Shown here piece by piece: positions 15,245 through 24,500 of a stretch of 64,000 bases of DNA. The notes beneath the pieces are model-generated. The model worked only from the letters and a program-made list of their open reading frames with translations. It was not told the DNA's origin and did no database searches. This stretch comes from Belnapia arida (lineage in GTDB: Bacteria > Pseudomonadota > Alphaproteobacteria > Acetobacterales > Acetobacteraceae): contig NZ_JAETWB010000002.1 in the NCBI RefSeq assembly GCF_016773205.1, positions 124,001 through 188,000 on the forward strand, read 5' to 3'. How positions within the stretch are numbered: the stretch's first letter is position 1; each line of letters starts with the position of its first letter. Both the position numbers and the translations under genes were made by a program.

Positions 15245-18076
15245 ATGAACGACACCGAAGCCGCCGCCCAAGCCCCAGGGGCACAGTCTGGGACCCAAGA
15301 CTACCGCGGCACCGTCTTCCTGCCGCAGACCGCCTTCCCGATGAAGGGCGACCTGCCGAAGCGCGAGCCGGACTGGCTGAAGCGCTGGGAGGGGCTCGGC
15401 CTCTGGTCCCGCCTGCGCGAGCAGTCGAAGGACCGGCCGTCCTTCATCCTGCATGACGGCCCGCCCTACGCGAACGGCCCGCTGCATATCGGCCACGCGC
15501 TGAACAAGATCCTGAAGGACGTCATCAACCGCGCCGCCCAGATGGCGGGGCACGATGCCGACTACGTTCCCGGCTGGGACTGCCACGGCCTGCCGATCGA
15601 GTGGAAGGTCGAGGAGGAGTACCGCGACCCCAAGGGCAAGTACCAGGGCGGCCGCAAGAAGGACGACGTGCCGGTCCTCGAATTCCGCGCCGAGTGCCGC
15701 GCCTATGCCACGCGCTGGCTCGACGTGCAGCGCGAGGAGTTCAAGCGCCTCGGCGTCTTCGGCGACTGGGCCGGGCGCTATGCGACCATGGACTTCCCCT
15801 CCGAAGCGACGATCGTCGGCGAGATCGGCAAGTTCCTGATGAACGGCTCGCTCTATCGCGGGCTCAGGCCGGTGATGTGGAGCCCGGTCGAGAAGACGGC
15901 GCTGGCCGAGGCGGAGATCGAGTATCACGACCACCTCTCGCCAACCCTTTGGGCGCGCTTCCGCCTGGTGAAGGCCGGCGCCGAGGACCTGGCCGGCGCC
16001 AGCGTCGTGATCTGGACGACGACGCCCTGGACCATCCCCGGCAACCGCGCCGTCGCCTATGGGGCGGAGATCGACTACGCGCTGGTGCATGTCACGGGTG
16101 TTGGCGAGGGCAGCTACCTCGCCCCCGGCGAGCGGCTGCTGGTCGCGCTGCCGCTGCTGCCGCAATTCGAGAAGGATGCGAAGCTCGGCGCCCATACGGT
16201 GGTGCGCGTGCTGAAGGGCGAGGAGCTGGCAGGCGCCATCGCCGCGCATCCGCTGCGCGGCGATGGCTACGACTTCGACGTGCCGCTGTTAGCAGGCGAC
16301 TTCGTCACCACGGAGGCCGGCACCGGGTTCGTCCATATCGCGCCGAGCCATGGCGAGGACGACTTCAACCTCGGGCGCGAGAACGGCTTGCCGGTGCCCG
16401 AGACGGTGAACGACGACGGCACCTTCACCATGCAGGCGCCGGGCTTCGCCGGCCTGCATGTCTTCAAGGCGCATGATGCCGTCTATGCCGCCTGCGAGGC
16501 GGCCGGCACGCTGGTCGCCAAGGGCAAGCTCACGCACAGCTACCCGCATAGCTGGCGCTCGAAGAAGCCGGTGATCTTCCGCGCGACGCCGCAGTGGTTC
16601 ATCGCCATGGACGATGCCAATGCGATCCGCGAGAAGTCGCTGGCGGCGATCGATGCGACGCAATTCGTGCCCGACCAGGGACGCAACCGCATCGGCAGCA
16701 TGGTCGCCGCGCGGCCCGACTGGTGCATCAGCCGGCAGCGCGCCTGGGGCGTGCCGATCGCCGTCTTCGTCGACCGCCGCAGCGGCGAGCCGCTGCGCGA
16801 CCCGGCGGTGATGGAGCGCATCGTCGAAGCCTTCCGCGTAGAGGGTGCCGATGCCTGGTACCAGCCGGGCGCGGCCGCGCGCTTCCTCGGCCAGGGGCGC
16901 GACCCTGCGGACTACGAGCAGGTGATGGACATCGTCGATGTGTGGTTCGAGAGCGGCTCGACCCATGCCTTCGTGCTGCGTGACCGCGGCATGCCCTTCC
17001 CGGCCGATCTCTACCTGGAGGGCTCCGACCAGCATCGCGGCTGGTTCCATTCCTCGTTGCTGGAGAGCGTCGGCACCAATGGCGTCGCGCCCTTCAAGGC
17101 GGTGCTGACGCATGGCTTCGTGCTCGACGAGTCGGGCCGGAAGATGTCGAAGTCGCTCGGCAACGTCACCGCCCCGCAGGAGGTGATGCAGCAATACGGC
17201 GCCGACATCCTGCGCCTTTGGGTGATGAACTCGGACACCGCCGAGGACCTCCGCATCGGCAAGGAGATCCTGAAGCAGCAGGCGGAGCTCTACCGGCGCT
17301 TGCGCAACACGCTGCGCTGGCTGCTCGGCAACCTCGCCGGCTTCGAGGAGGACGAGAAGGTCGCCCATGCCGAGCTGCCGGAGCTGGAGCGCTGGGTGCT
17401 GCACCGCCTCACCGAGCTGGATGCGAAGCTCCGCAAGGCGGCGAAGGATTACGACTGGACCGGCGTCTATCCCGAGATCCACGCCTTCTGCTCGACCGAT
17501 CTCTCGGCCTTCTACTTCGACATCCGCAAGGACAGCCTCTACTGCGATGCCGCGGACAGCCATCGGCGGCGCAGCGCGCGCACGGTGCTCGACGTGCTGC
17601 ATCGCTGCCTCTGCGCCTGGCTGGCGCCGGTGCTGGTCTTCACCGCGGAGGAGGCTTGGCTCGCCCGCTTCCCCGACGAGGATGACAGCATCCACCTGCA
17701 CGACTTCCCGGTGCTGCCCAGCGAGTGGCGGGACGAGGCGCTGGCCGAGCGCTGGGCGGCGCTCCGCGCCCGCCGCGCCCTGGCGACCAACCTGCTGGAA
17801 CGTCTCAGAAGAGATGGGGAGATCGGCTCATCGCTGCAGGCTAAGGTGATCGTCAACCCTATGGGCGATGAGTCGCTCGACTCATCGTTCTGGGAAGAAT
17901 TCCTGATCGTTTCCAAGGTCGAAGCTGAGCCCGAGCCGTTCGAAGCGGGCTTCCGTGTCGTAAAGGCTCCCGGCGCCAAGTGCGACCGTTGCTGGCGCGT
18001 GCTGGAGGAGGTCGGCCAATCCGCTGCGCACCCGACGCTTTGCCGCCGCTGCGAGGCCGCGGTGACGGGCCAGTGA
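15245..18076 (+). CDS. ileS: Isoleucyl-tRNA synthetase
   Basis: A 943-residue class Ia synthetase that charges tRNA-Ile. HIGH is at residues 81-84 (GPLHIGHALNKILKD), and the editing (CP1) domain includes WTTTPWTIPGN and GTGFVHIAPSHGEDD. The KMSKS loop is at about 633-637 (DESGRKMSKSLGN), followed by the anticodon-binding helical domain. The C-terminal zinc finger has Cys913, Cys916, Cys933 and Cys936 (CDRCWRV, LCRRCEA). The length is usual for the bacterial type 1 enzyme. Bases about 17810-17980, in the C-terminal part, have noticeably lower GC and different codon use from the rest of the gene. The stop overlaps the lspA start by one base. Confidence 0.97.
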   Translation: MNDTEAAAQAPGAQSGTQDYRGTVFLPQTAFPMKGDLPKREPDWLKRWEGLGLWSRLREQSKDRPSFILHDGPPYANGPLHIGHALNKILKDVINRAAQMAGHDADYVPGWDCHGLPIEWKVEEEYRDPKGKYQGGRKKDDVPVLEFRAECRAYATRWLDVQREEFKRLGVFGDWAGRYATMDFPSEATIVGEIGKFLMNGSLYRGLRPVMWSPVEKTALAEAEIEYHDHLSPTLWARFRLVKAGAEDLAGASVVIWTTTPWTIPGNRAVAYGAEIDYALVHVTGVGEGSYLAPGERLLVALPLLPQFEKDAKLGAHTVVRVLKGEELAGAIAAHPLRGDGYDFDVPLLAGDFVTTEAGTGFVHIAPSHGEDDFNLGRENGLPVPETVNDDGTFTMQAPGFAGLHVFKAHDAVYAACEAAGTLVAKGKLTHSYPHSWRSKKPVIFRATPQWFIAMDDANAIREKSLAAIDATQFVPDQGRNRIGSMVAARPDWCISRQRAWGVPIAVFVDRRSGEPLRDPAVMERIVEAFRVEGADAWYQPGAAARFLGQGRDPADYEQVMDIVDVWFESGSTHAFVLRDRGMPFPADLYLEGSDQHRGWFHSSLLESVGTNGVAPFKAVLTHGFVLDESGRKMSKSLGNVTAPQEVMQQYGADILRLWVMNSDTAEDLRIGKEILKQQAELYRRLRNTLRWLLGNLAGFEEDEKVAHAELPELERWVLHRLTELDAKLRKAAKDYDWTGVYPEIHAFCSTDLSAFYFDIRKDSLYCDAADSHRRRSARTVLDVLHRCLCAWLAPVLVFTAEEAWLARFPDEDDSIHLHDFPVLPSEWRDEALAERWAALRARRALATNLLERLRRDGEIGSSLQAKVIVNPMGDESLDSSFWEEFLIVSKVEAEPEPFEAGFRVVKAPGAKCDRCWRVLEEVGQSAAHPTLCRRCEAAVTGQ

Positions 18077-18567
18077 TGCGCATCGGCCTCCTCATGGCGG
18101 CGCTGCTGCTCGCCGCCGATCAGCTCAGCAAGTGGTGGGTGCTGGAGGTGCTGGACCTCCCCAACCGCCGCACGCTGCCGCTGGTCGAGGCGGGGCCGCT
18201 CGGCCTCGACCTCACCATGGTCTGGAACCGCGGCGTCACCTTCGGCCTGCTTTCGGGCGAGGGGCCGCTGAACCACATCATCCTCGCCGTCCTCGCCGCC
18301 GTCATCGCCGCCTTCCTGCTGCGCTGGATGGCGCGGGCGGAGAACCGCGCGGTTGCAACCGCGCTGGGTGCGGTGGTCGGCGGCGCGGTCGGCAATGTCA
18401 TCGACCGGCTGCGCTTCGGCGCGGTGGTCGATTTCGTTGATGCGCATGGCTGGGGTTGGCACTGGTACGTGTTCAACATCGCCGATGCCGGGATCGTATG
18501 CGGGGTTTTCGTCCTCCTCGCGGATGCCTTGTTCCGCAAGCCGCCGGCGAGTAAGGAAGCGGCATGA
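18076..18567 (+). CDS. lspA: Prolipoprotein signal peptidase II
   Basis: A 163-residue inner-membrane aspartyl protease that removes signal peptides from diacylglyceryl-modified prolipoproteins. Four hydrophobic helices are visible. The conserved boxes are AADQLSKWW (box with Asp15), VWNRGVTFGLL, GGAVGNVIDRLRFGAVVDFVD with catalytic Asp119, and FNIADAGI with catalytic Asp137. The ATG at 18076 overlaps the ileS TGA (TGATG), so translation is probably coupled. The gene right after it encodes a lipoprotein, a natural substrate, with a 4-bp overlap. Confidence 0.96.
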   Translation: MRIGLLMAALLLAADQLSKWWVLEVLDLPNRRTLPLVEAGPLGLDLTMVWNRGVTFGLLSGEGPLNHIILAVLAAVIAAFLLRWMARAENRAVATALGAVVGGAVGNVIDRLRFGAVVDFVDAHGWGWHWYVFNIADAGIVCGVFVLLADALFRKPPASKEAA

Positions 18568-19154
18568 GGATGCGCCGCCCCGCGGGCCAGGCTATGGCCC
18601 TGTCCATTCTGCTTGCCACCGCCCTCGCTGGCTGCGGCGGCGACACCGCGCGCACCTTCGGCCTGACCCGGGACGCGCCGGATGAATTCCAGGTAACGAC
18701 CCGGGCGCCGCTCTCCATGCCGCCCTCGCTCGGCGGCCCGCTGCCGGCGCCCCGCCCCGGCGCCGACCGGCCGCAGGAGGTCTCGACCCGCCAGGCGGCG
18801 GAGGCGACGCTGGTGCCGGGCGCGGTGCTCAGTGGCCCGGCCGCCGCCAGCGCCCCGAGCACCGCCGAGAGCGCGCTGCTGAGCCAGGCCGGTCGCCCGG
18901 TCGGCGACGACATCCGCCGCCGGGTGGACGAGGAGAGCCTGAAGCTCGACCAGCCGCAGCGCACGCTGGTGGACCGGCTGATGTTCTGGCGCGGGCCGGA
19001 GCCGGCCGGCACCGCGCTCGACCCGCGGCGCGAGGCGCAGCGGCTGCGCGAGAACGCGGCGCTCGGCCGCGAGGTGACGGATGGCGAGACGCCGGTCATC
19101 CAGCGCACCCGCAGCAGCAACCCGGTCACGGCGCTGTTCGAGAGCATCTTCTGA
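18564..19154 (+). CDS. DUF3035-type lipoprotein
   Basis: A 196-residue predicted outer-membrane or periplasmic lipoprotein. The N terminus has a basic start, a hydrophobic run and the lipobox L-A-G-C with lipidated Cys24. The body is Pro/Ala-rich and probably partly disordered. The family-typical segment FGLTRDAPDEFQVTTRAPLSMPP lies just after the lipobox. A charged helical region follows (DDIRRRVDEESLKLDQPQRTLVDRLMFW). Proteins like this sit immediately downstream of lspA in many alphaproteobacteria (DUF3035), as here with an ATGA overlap. Function unknown. A strong hairpin follows the stop. Confidence 0.85.
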   Translation: MRMRRPAGQAMALSILLATALAGCGGDTARTFGLTRDAPDEFQVTTRAPLSMPPSLGGPLPAPRPGADRPQEVSTRQAAEATLVPGAVLSGPAAASAPSTAESALLSQAGRPVGDDIRRRVDEESLKLDQPQRTLVDRLMFWRGPEPAGTALDPRREAQRLRENAALGREVTDGETPVIQRTRSSNPVTALFESIF

Positions 19155-19156
19155 AC

Positions 19157-19198
19157 ACGGCTTGGCCCCCACGGCTTGGACACTAGGGGCCGAGCCGT
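19157..19198 (+). terminator. 13-bp hairpin after the DUF3035 lipoprotein gene
   Basis: ACGGCTTGGCCCC (19157-19169) pairs with GGGGCCGAGCCGT (19186-19198), with a single G-U wobble and a 16-base loop. It begins 3 bp after the lipoprotein stop and 76 bp before the first M16 gene. There is no T-tract. It probably ends or attenuates the ileS-lspA-DUF3035 transcript. Confidence 0.5.
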
Positions 19199-19273
19199 CA
19201 TGATCGGCCTCCCTGCCCCCATGGGCCTCGTGCGATGCTGGCGGAACGCCACCGGCATCCCCACATTGGAGGC

Positions 19274-20665
19274 ATGCCCAGCGTGACACGCCGTACCGCC
19301 CTCCGCTCCGCCGCTGCCCTGCCGGTGGCCACCGCCGCTCCGCCCGCCCTCGCCCAGCCGGCCATCGCCCCGCCGACCGAACAGATCGCCGAGCGCCCGC
19401 TCTTCGGCGCGGTGAGCTGGACCATGGCGAACGGGCTGCGCGTGGTGCTCGCCGAGAGCCGGCGGGTGCCGGTCGTCTCGCACTACCTCTTCTATGGCGC
19501 GGGCGCGGGGGAGGACCCGGCGGGCCGGTCCGGCACCGCGCATTTCCTCGAGCACATGATGTTCAAGGGCAGCCGCAACGTGGCACCGGGCGCGCTGTCG
19601 CTGGCCGTGGCGCGGGAGGGCGGGCAGGACAATGCCTTCACCTCGCGCGACGTCACTGCCTACTACCAGACGGTCGAGGCCTCGCGCCTCCCGCTGGTCA
19701 TGCGGATGGAGGCGGACCGCTTCGCCTATCCGCTGCTGCCCGAGGCGACGCTGGAGCCGGAGCGGGCGGTGATCCTTGAAGAGCGCAACCAGCGCACCAG
19801 CAGCAACCCGCGCGGCCGCTTCTGGGAAGGGTTCGAGGCTGCCATGTGGGGGCCGCAGCACTGGCACGGCCGCCCGCTGATCGGCTGGGAGGATGAGATC
19901 CGCGCCATCACGCTTGAGGATCTCCGCGGCTTCCACGAGCAGCGCTACGCCCCCGCCAACGCCGTGCTCGTCGTCACCGGCGATGCGCGGGAGGCCGAGG
20001 TGCGGAAGCTCGCCGAGGAATTCTACGGCGTGGTGCCGGCCCGGCCCTTCACACCCCGCCAGCGGGCGGAGTCGGTGCCGGCCGCGGCCGAGCCGCGCTT
20101 CGTCCAGCATGACCCGGCGGTGCGAGAGGCGAGCTTCATGCGCAGCGCCATGGCGCCGAGCCTCACCTGGGGCGAGACGCGCCATGCCTGGCCGCTCGAG
20201 GTCCTGGCGCATCTGCTCGGCAGCGGCTCCGGCAGCCGGTTGCACAAGGCGCTCGTCGAGACCGGGCTCGCGACCAGCGCCAGCGCCTCCTATGACAGCG
20301 AGACGGTGGGGCCGGGCAGCTTCAGCGTCTCGGCTACGGCGCGGCAGGGCGTGGCGCCGGAGCGGCTGGAGGCGGCGGTGGATGCCGCCCTCGCCGCGTT
20401 GCTGCAGGACGGGCTGAGCGAGGCGGAGGTCATCCGCTCCATCCGCCAGCTGACGGCGGGGGCGGTGCTGTCGCTCGACGGGATCGGCGCTGCGCCGCGG
20501 ATGCTGGGCGGCGTGCTGGCGATCGGCCTGCCGCTGGAGCTGGTCGAATTCTGGCCGCGCTACCTGAAGGCGGTGACGCGGGAGCAGGTGACGGCGGCGG
20601 CGCGGGCGGTGCTCGGCCAGCCGGTCGGTACCACGGGCTGGCTGCTGCCGGGGGCGCCGGCATGA
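19274..20665 (+). CDS. M16-family zinc protease, active subunit (PqqL/PqqF-like), exported
   Basis: A 463-residue zinc metalloprotease of the pitrilysin/mitochondrial-processing-peptidase family. The inverted zinc motif HxxEH is at residues 90-94 (HFLEHMMFKG), and the third zinc ligand is likely Glu170 in AVILEERNQR, at the usual spacing. The N terminus carries a twin-arginine-like signal (SVTRRTALRSAAALPVAT) ending near ALAQP, so it is probably periplasmic. The C-terminal half has the second M16 domain (LLGSGSGSRLHKALVE). The ATG at 19274 has GGAGG upstream. The next gene encodes an M16 protein lacking the zinc motif. The two overlap by 4 bp, and such pairs form heterodimers. Confidence 0.92.
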   Translation: MPSVTRRTALRSAAALPVATAAPPALAQPAIAPPTEQIAERPLFGAVSWTMANGLRVVLAESRRVPVVSHYLFYGAGAGEDPAGRSGTAHFLEHMMFKGSRNVAPGALSLAVAREGGQDNAFTSRDVTAYYQTVEASRLPLVMRMEADRFAYPLLPEATLEPERAVILEERNQRTSSNPRGRFWEGFEAAMWGPQHWHGRPLIGWEDEIRAITLEDLRGFHEQRYAPANAVLVVTGDAREAEVRKLAEEFYGVVPARPFTPRQRAESVPAAAEPRFVQHDPAVREASFMRSAMAPSLTWGETRHAWPLEVLAHLLGSGSGSRLHKALVETGLATSASASYDSETVGPGSFSVSATARQGVAPERLEAAVDAALAALLQDGLSEAEVIRSIRQLTAGAVLSLDGIGAAPRMLGGVLAIGLPLELVEFWPRYLKAVTREQVTAAARAVLGQPVGTTGWLLPGAPA

Positions 20666-21954
20666 CCGCCGCGTCGGACCGTGACGTGAATCCGCCACGC
20701 AATGAGCAGGGGTTCTCGCTGCCGATCCAGGTGGTCGAGGCAGACGGCATCTCCGCCTGGCTGGTCGAGGACCAGTCGGTACCGGTGGTCTCCATCACCT
20801 GGTCCTGGGCCGGCGGGGCGGCGCTCGACCCGGCAGGGCAGGAAGGGACGGCGGCGCTCGCAGCCGCCCTGCTGACCGAGGGGGCGGGCTCGCTGCGGGC
20901 CGTCGAGTTCGGCGATGCGCTGCGCGACCAGGCGATCAGCCTCAATTTCTCCGCCGACCGGGACAGTTTCGAGGGCGGCTTCCGGGCACTCAGCACCGCC
21001 CTGCCGGAGGCGGTTCGCCTCGCCCGCCTCGCCATGCAGGAGCCGCGGCTCGATGCGGATGCGGTGGAGAGGGTGCGGGCACGCTCCATCGCCGCCGCCC
21101 GCCGCGCGCTGGAAACGCCGCGCGGCCAGGCGGTACGGGCCTTCTGGGCACAGGCCTTCCCCGGCCATTCCGCCGGGCGGCCGAGCGGCGGCACGGCGGA
21201 GAGTCTGGCTGGCCTGCCTGCGGAGGCGCTGCGGGCGGCGCTCGCCCGGCAGGTTCACCGCGAAGGGCTGCTGGTGACGGCGAGCGGCGCCATTACCCCG
21301 GCCGCGTTGCAGGCGCTGCTGCCGGCGCTGTTCAGCGGGCTGCCCGCCGGGGCGCCGCAGCCCATGGTGCCGCTGCCGGCCTTCCGCGCCTTCGGTCAGC
21401 AGGTGCTGGCCGTCGCCTCGCCGCAATCGGCGGTGATCTTCGGCCAGGACGGGCTGGCCTCGTCCGATCCGGACTGGGAGGCGGCGCAGGTCGTGCTGCG
21501 CATCCTGGCTGGTGGCGGCTTCTCCTCTCGGCTCATGCAGTCGGTGCGGGAGCAGCGCGGCCTCTCCTACGGCATCGGCGCCGGGCTCGACCTGTTGTTC
21601 CGGCATGGCGTCGTCATCGGCTCGGTGGCAACGGAGAATGCACGGGTCGCCGAGACGCTGGCGGTGACGCGGGAGGAGTGGGCCCGCATGGCCGCCGAGG
21701 GGCCGACCGAGACGGAGCTGGCCGATGCCGTCGCCTTCCTCACCGGCTCCATGCCGCTGCAGTTCACCGACAGCCGGCGGGTGGCGGAGACGCTGCTGAT
21801 GCTGCGGCAGAACGGCCGGTCGACCGATTGGCTCGCCGGCCGCCCGGCGCGGCTCAGGGCGCTGACGCAGGAACGGCTGGCCAAGGTGGCGGCGCGGGTG
21901 CTGGCGCCGGATGGGCTCTCGGTCGTGGTGGCGGGGCAACCGGCGGGGTTGTGA
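20662..21954 (+). CDS. M16-family non-catalytic partner protein
   Basis: A 430-residue M16-fold protein. Where an active enzyme has HxxEH, this protein reads GTAALAAALLTEGAGSL, with no histidines, so it cannot bind zinc. The C-terminal signature R-x-x-x-x-Y is kept (LMQSVREQRGLSYGIGAGL), as in the substrate-binding subunits of M16 heterodimers. It overlaps the active M16 gene by 4 bp (ATGA). No signal peptide is obvious, unlike its partner, though a short N-terminal extension upstream of the domain is present. The role is inferred from pairing: completing the cavity of the protease. Confidence 0.88.
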   Translation: MTAASDRDVNPPRNEQGFSLPIQVVEADGISAWLVEDQSVPVVSITWSWAGGAALDPAGQEGTAALAAALLTEGAGSLRAVEFGDALRDQAISLNFSADRDSFEGGFRALSTALPEAVRLARLAMQEPRLDADAVERVRARSIAAARRALETPRGQAVRAFWAQAFPGHSAGRPSGGTAESLAGLPAEALRAALARQVHREGLLVTASGAITPAALQALLPALFSGLPAGAPQPMVPLPAFRAFGQQVLAVASPQSAVIFGQDGLASSDPDWEAAQVVLRILAGGGFSSRLMQSVREQRGLSYGIGAGLDLLFRHGVVIGSVATENARVAETLAVTREEWARMAAEGPTETELADAVAFLTGSMPLQFTDSRRVAETLLMLRQNGRSTDWLAGRPARLRALTQERLAKVAARVLAPDGLSVVVAGQPAGL

Positions 21955-22022
21955 CGCGGCGGCTGATTTCTCGTCTGGTGGTTTTGCTTTAAGCGAAGGG
22001 CGGTCGAAACGGAGGAAGGCGC

Positions 22023-23657
22023 ATGGCGCAGGAACTGGCGGCTGCCTGGGCGGCGGTGATGACCCTGGCCCGGACGCCGCGGCCGGATGGCAGCGCCGCA
22101 GCCTCCATCCGCCCGCTCTTCGCCGCCGACCCCGAGCGATTCCAGCGCTTCTCCCACCAGGCGGACGGGCTGCTCCTCGACCTGTCCAAGACTTCGGTGA
22201 GCGATGCGGCCCGCACGGCGCTGCTCGGCCTCGCCCGCGCCGCCGACCTGCCCGGCCGTCGGGACGCCATGTCGCGGGGCGAGGCGGTCAACGTCACCGA
22301 GCGGCGAGCCGTGCTGCACATGGCGCTGCGCGGCGAGGGCGGCTTCCGCGCCGGGGCGGAGGATGCCTCGGCCGAGGTGGCCGCAGTGCTGGCGCGCATG
22401 CGGGAGTTCACCCAGGCCGTGACCGAGGGCCGGCTGCGCGGGGCGACGGGCGAGCGCTTCACCGATGTGCTGAACATCGGCATCGGCGGCTCCGATCTCG
22501 GCCCAGCGATGGTGGCGCGGGCGCTGTGGACGCCGGCCTCGCCGCTCCGGCCGCACTATCTCGGCAATGTCGATGCCCATGCTTGGGAGGAAATCCGCCC
22601 CCGGCTCGACCCGCGGCGGACCCTGGTGTTGGTGGCCAGCAAGACCTTCACCACCCAGGAGACGATGACCAATGCCGCGCTGGTCCGCGCCTGGCTCGCC
22701 GAGGGGGTGGGCGAGGCGGCGGTCGGCGGGCATCTGGCGGCGCTCTCCACCAACCTCAAGGCGACCGAGGGCTTCGGCATCGCCGCAGATCGGGTCTTCC
22801 CCTTCCGCGACTGGGTAGGCGGACGCTTCTCGCTCTGGTCGTCGATCGGCCTGTCATTGGCGCTCGCGCTCGGCTGGGAAGCCTTCGAGCAGTTGCTCGC
22901 CGGGGCGCGGGCGATGGACGCGCATTTCGTGACGGCGCCGCTCGAGGCCAACCTTCCGGTGCTGCTGGCGCTGACCGAGCTCTGGCACGTCAACGGCCTC
23001 GGCTATGCGACGCGGGCGGTGCTGCCCTATGATGAGCGCCTCGCCCGGCTGCCGGCGCATTTCCAGCAACTCGAAATGGAGAGCCTCGGCAAGCGGGTGA
23101 CGCTGGAAGGGGCGCCGGTCGGGCATGACACGGGCGCGGTGGTCTTCGGCGAGCCGGGGACTAATGCGCAGCACAGCTTCATGCAGCTGATCCACCAGGG
23201 CACGCGGCCGGTGCCGGCCGACATCATCCTGGTGAAGCAGCCGGACCACGCGCACCCGGACAGCCACCGGAAGCTCCTGGCCAATGGCCTCGCCCAGTCG
23301 GCGGCGCTGATGCGGGGCAAGACCGAGGCGGAGGTGCGGGCCGAGATGGAAGCCGCGGGTACCGATCCGGCGGAGATCGAGCGGCTGCTGCCGCACCGCG
23401 TTTTCCCCGGCGACCGGCCGACCGCGACCCTGCTGCTGCCGCATCTCGATGCCTTCACCCTCGGCCAGGTCGTGGCGCTTTACGAGCACAAGGTCGCCTC
23501 GCTCGGTATCCTTTGGGACATCAACGCCTTCGACCAGTGGGGCGTGGAACTCGGCAAGCAGCTCACCGGGCCGATCCTGAAGGCGCTGGAGGGTGGCCCC
23601 GCGGAGGGGCAGGACGGCTCGACCCTCGGCCTGCTGGCGGCACTGCGCGAGGGCTGA
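22023..23657 (+). CDS. pgi: Glucose-6-phosphate isomerase
   Basis: A 544-residue cytoplasmic enzyme interconverting glucose-6-phosphate and fructose-6-phosphate. Family motifs are RRAVLHMALRG, the phosphate-binding NIGIGGSDLGPAMVARAL, VASKTFTTQETMTNA, RFSLWSSIGL, the PGI signature in FGEPGTNAQHSFMQLIHQGT, and the C-terminal INAFDQWGVELGKQL. The start at ATG 22023 has GGAGG upstream and length agrees with the family. It is directly followed (1 bp) by a metallophosphoesterase gene. Confidence 0.96.
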   Translation: MAQELAAAWAAVMTLARTPRPDGSAAASIRPLFAADPERFQRFSHQADGLLLDLSKTSVSDAARTALLGLARAADLPGRRDAMSRGEAVNVTERRAVLHMALRGEGGFRAGAEDASAEVAAVLARMREFTQAVTEGRLRGATGERFTDVLNIGIGGSDLGPAMVARALWTPASPLRPHYLGNVDAHAWEEIRPRLDPRRTLVLVASKTFTTQETMTNAALVRAWLAEGVGEAAVGGHLAALSTNLKATEGFGIAADRVFPFRDWVGGRFSLWSSIGLSLALALGWEAFEQLLAGARAMDAHFVTAPLEANLPVLLALTELWHVNGLGYATRAVLPYDERLARLPAHFQQLEMESLGKRVTLEGAPVGHDTGAVVFGEPGTNAQHSFMQLIHQGTRPVPADIILVKQPDHAHPDSHRKLLANGLAQSAALMRGKTEAEVRAEMEAAGTDPAEIERLLPHRVFPGDRPTATLLLPHLDAFTLGQVVALYEHKVASLGILWDINAFDQWGVELGKQLTGPILKALEGGPAEGQDGSTLGLLAALREG

Positions 23658-23658
23658 G

Positions 23659-24408
23659 GTGCGGATCGCCGTCCTCGCCGATATCCACGGCAACCTCCGC
23701 GCGCTGGAGGCCGTGCTGGCCGACCTGCCGCGGCGCGGGGCCGACCTGGTCGTCAATCTCGGCGACTGCCTCTCCGGGCCGCTGCAGCCGGCGGAGGTTG
23801 CGGACCGGTTGATAGCGCTCGGCTGGCCGACGGTGCGCGGCAACCATGACCGGCAGCTGCTCGACCGGCCGGTGGAGGCGATGATCCCCTCCGATGCCTT
23901 CAGCGCCGTGCGGCTCGCGGCGGCGCACCGGGACTGGCTCGGCACGCTGCCGCCGGTGCTGCATCCAGCCGGGGGGGTGCTCGCCTGCCACGGCACGCCG
24001 TCCGACGACCTGACCTATGCGCTGGAGGTGGTGGCCGGGCCGCATCACCTGCGCCCGGCGATGGCGGCCGAGGCCGCCGGGCGCATCGGGGTGACGCCGG
24101 GAGTGAGGCTGATCCTTTGCGGCCATTCGCATTTGGCGCGGATGGCTTGGTTGCCGGACGGGCGGCTGGTGGTGAATCCCGGCAGCGTCGGCCAGCCGGG
24201 CTACTGGGATACCGAGCCGCATCCGCATGTCGTCTTCGCCGGCACGCCGCATGCGCGCTATGCGGTGGTGGAGCGTGGGCCAGCGGGGTGGAGCGCCGAA
24301 TTCCACGCCATCCCCTATGATTGGGACGCGGCCGCGGCGGATGCCCAGGCAGCGGGACGGGCAGATTGGGCCCGGGCGCTGGCGACGGGGCAGCTCGACT
24401 ATCCCTGA
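23659..24408 (+). CDS. Calcineurin-like metallophosphoesterase (YfcE/MJ0936-like)
   Basis: A 249-residue di-metal phosphoesterase. Metal ligands are visible in order: DxH in LADIHGN (Asp8, His10), LGDC (Asp36), GNHD (Asn62-His63), ACHGTP and CGHSHLAR. Family members hydrolyse phosphodiesters or phosphomonoesters, and the natural substrate cannot be named. The start is a GTG one base after the pgi stop; translation into the motif begins immediately (VRIAVLADIHGN), so no upstream start is needed. Expression is likely coupled to pgi. Confidence 0.88.
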   Translation: MRIAVLADIHGNLRALEAVLADLPRRGADLVVNLGDCLSGPLQPAEVADRLIALGWPTVRGNHDRQLLDRPVEAMIPSDAFSAVRLAAAHRDWLGTLPPVLHPAGGVLACHGTPSDDLTYALEVVAGPHHLRPAMAAEAAGRIGVTPGVRLILCGHSHLARMAWLPDGRLVVNPGSVGQPGYWDTEPHPHVVFAGTPHARYAVVERGPAGWSAEFHAIPYDWDAAAADAQAAGRADWARALATGQLDYP

Positions 24409-24500
24409 GCCTGCCCTGGCGGGTGGTGCCGCGGCGCCTTATCTTTCAGGGCGGAGGTTCGCTTCGCCCCCATGACCGCCCCCGCGCCGAGCCCCCGCTG

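Noticed and set aside
16289-17701. Minus-strand frame opposite ileS
   Set aside because: Shadow of ileS; no motif or ribosome-binding site.
20662-21954. Pseudogene call for the second M16 gene because HxxEH is missing
   Set aside because: The frame is intact, codon use is normal, and non-catalytic M16 partners next to an active subunit are a known arrangement.
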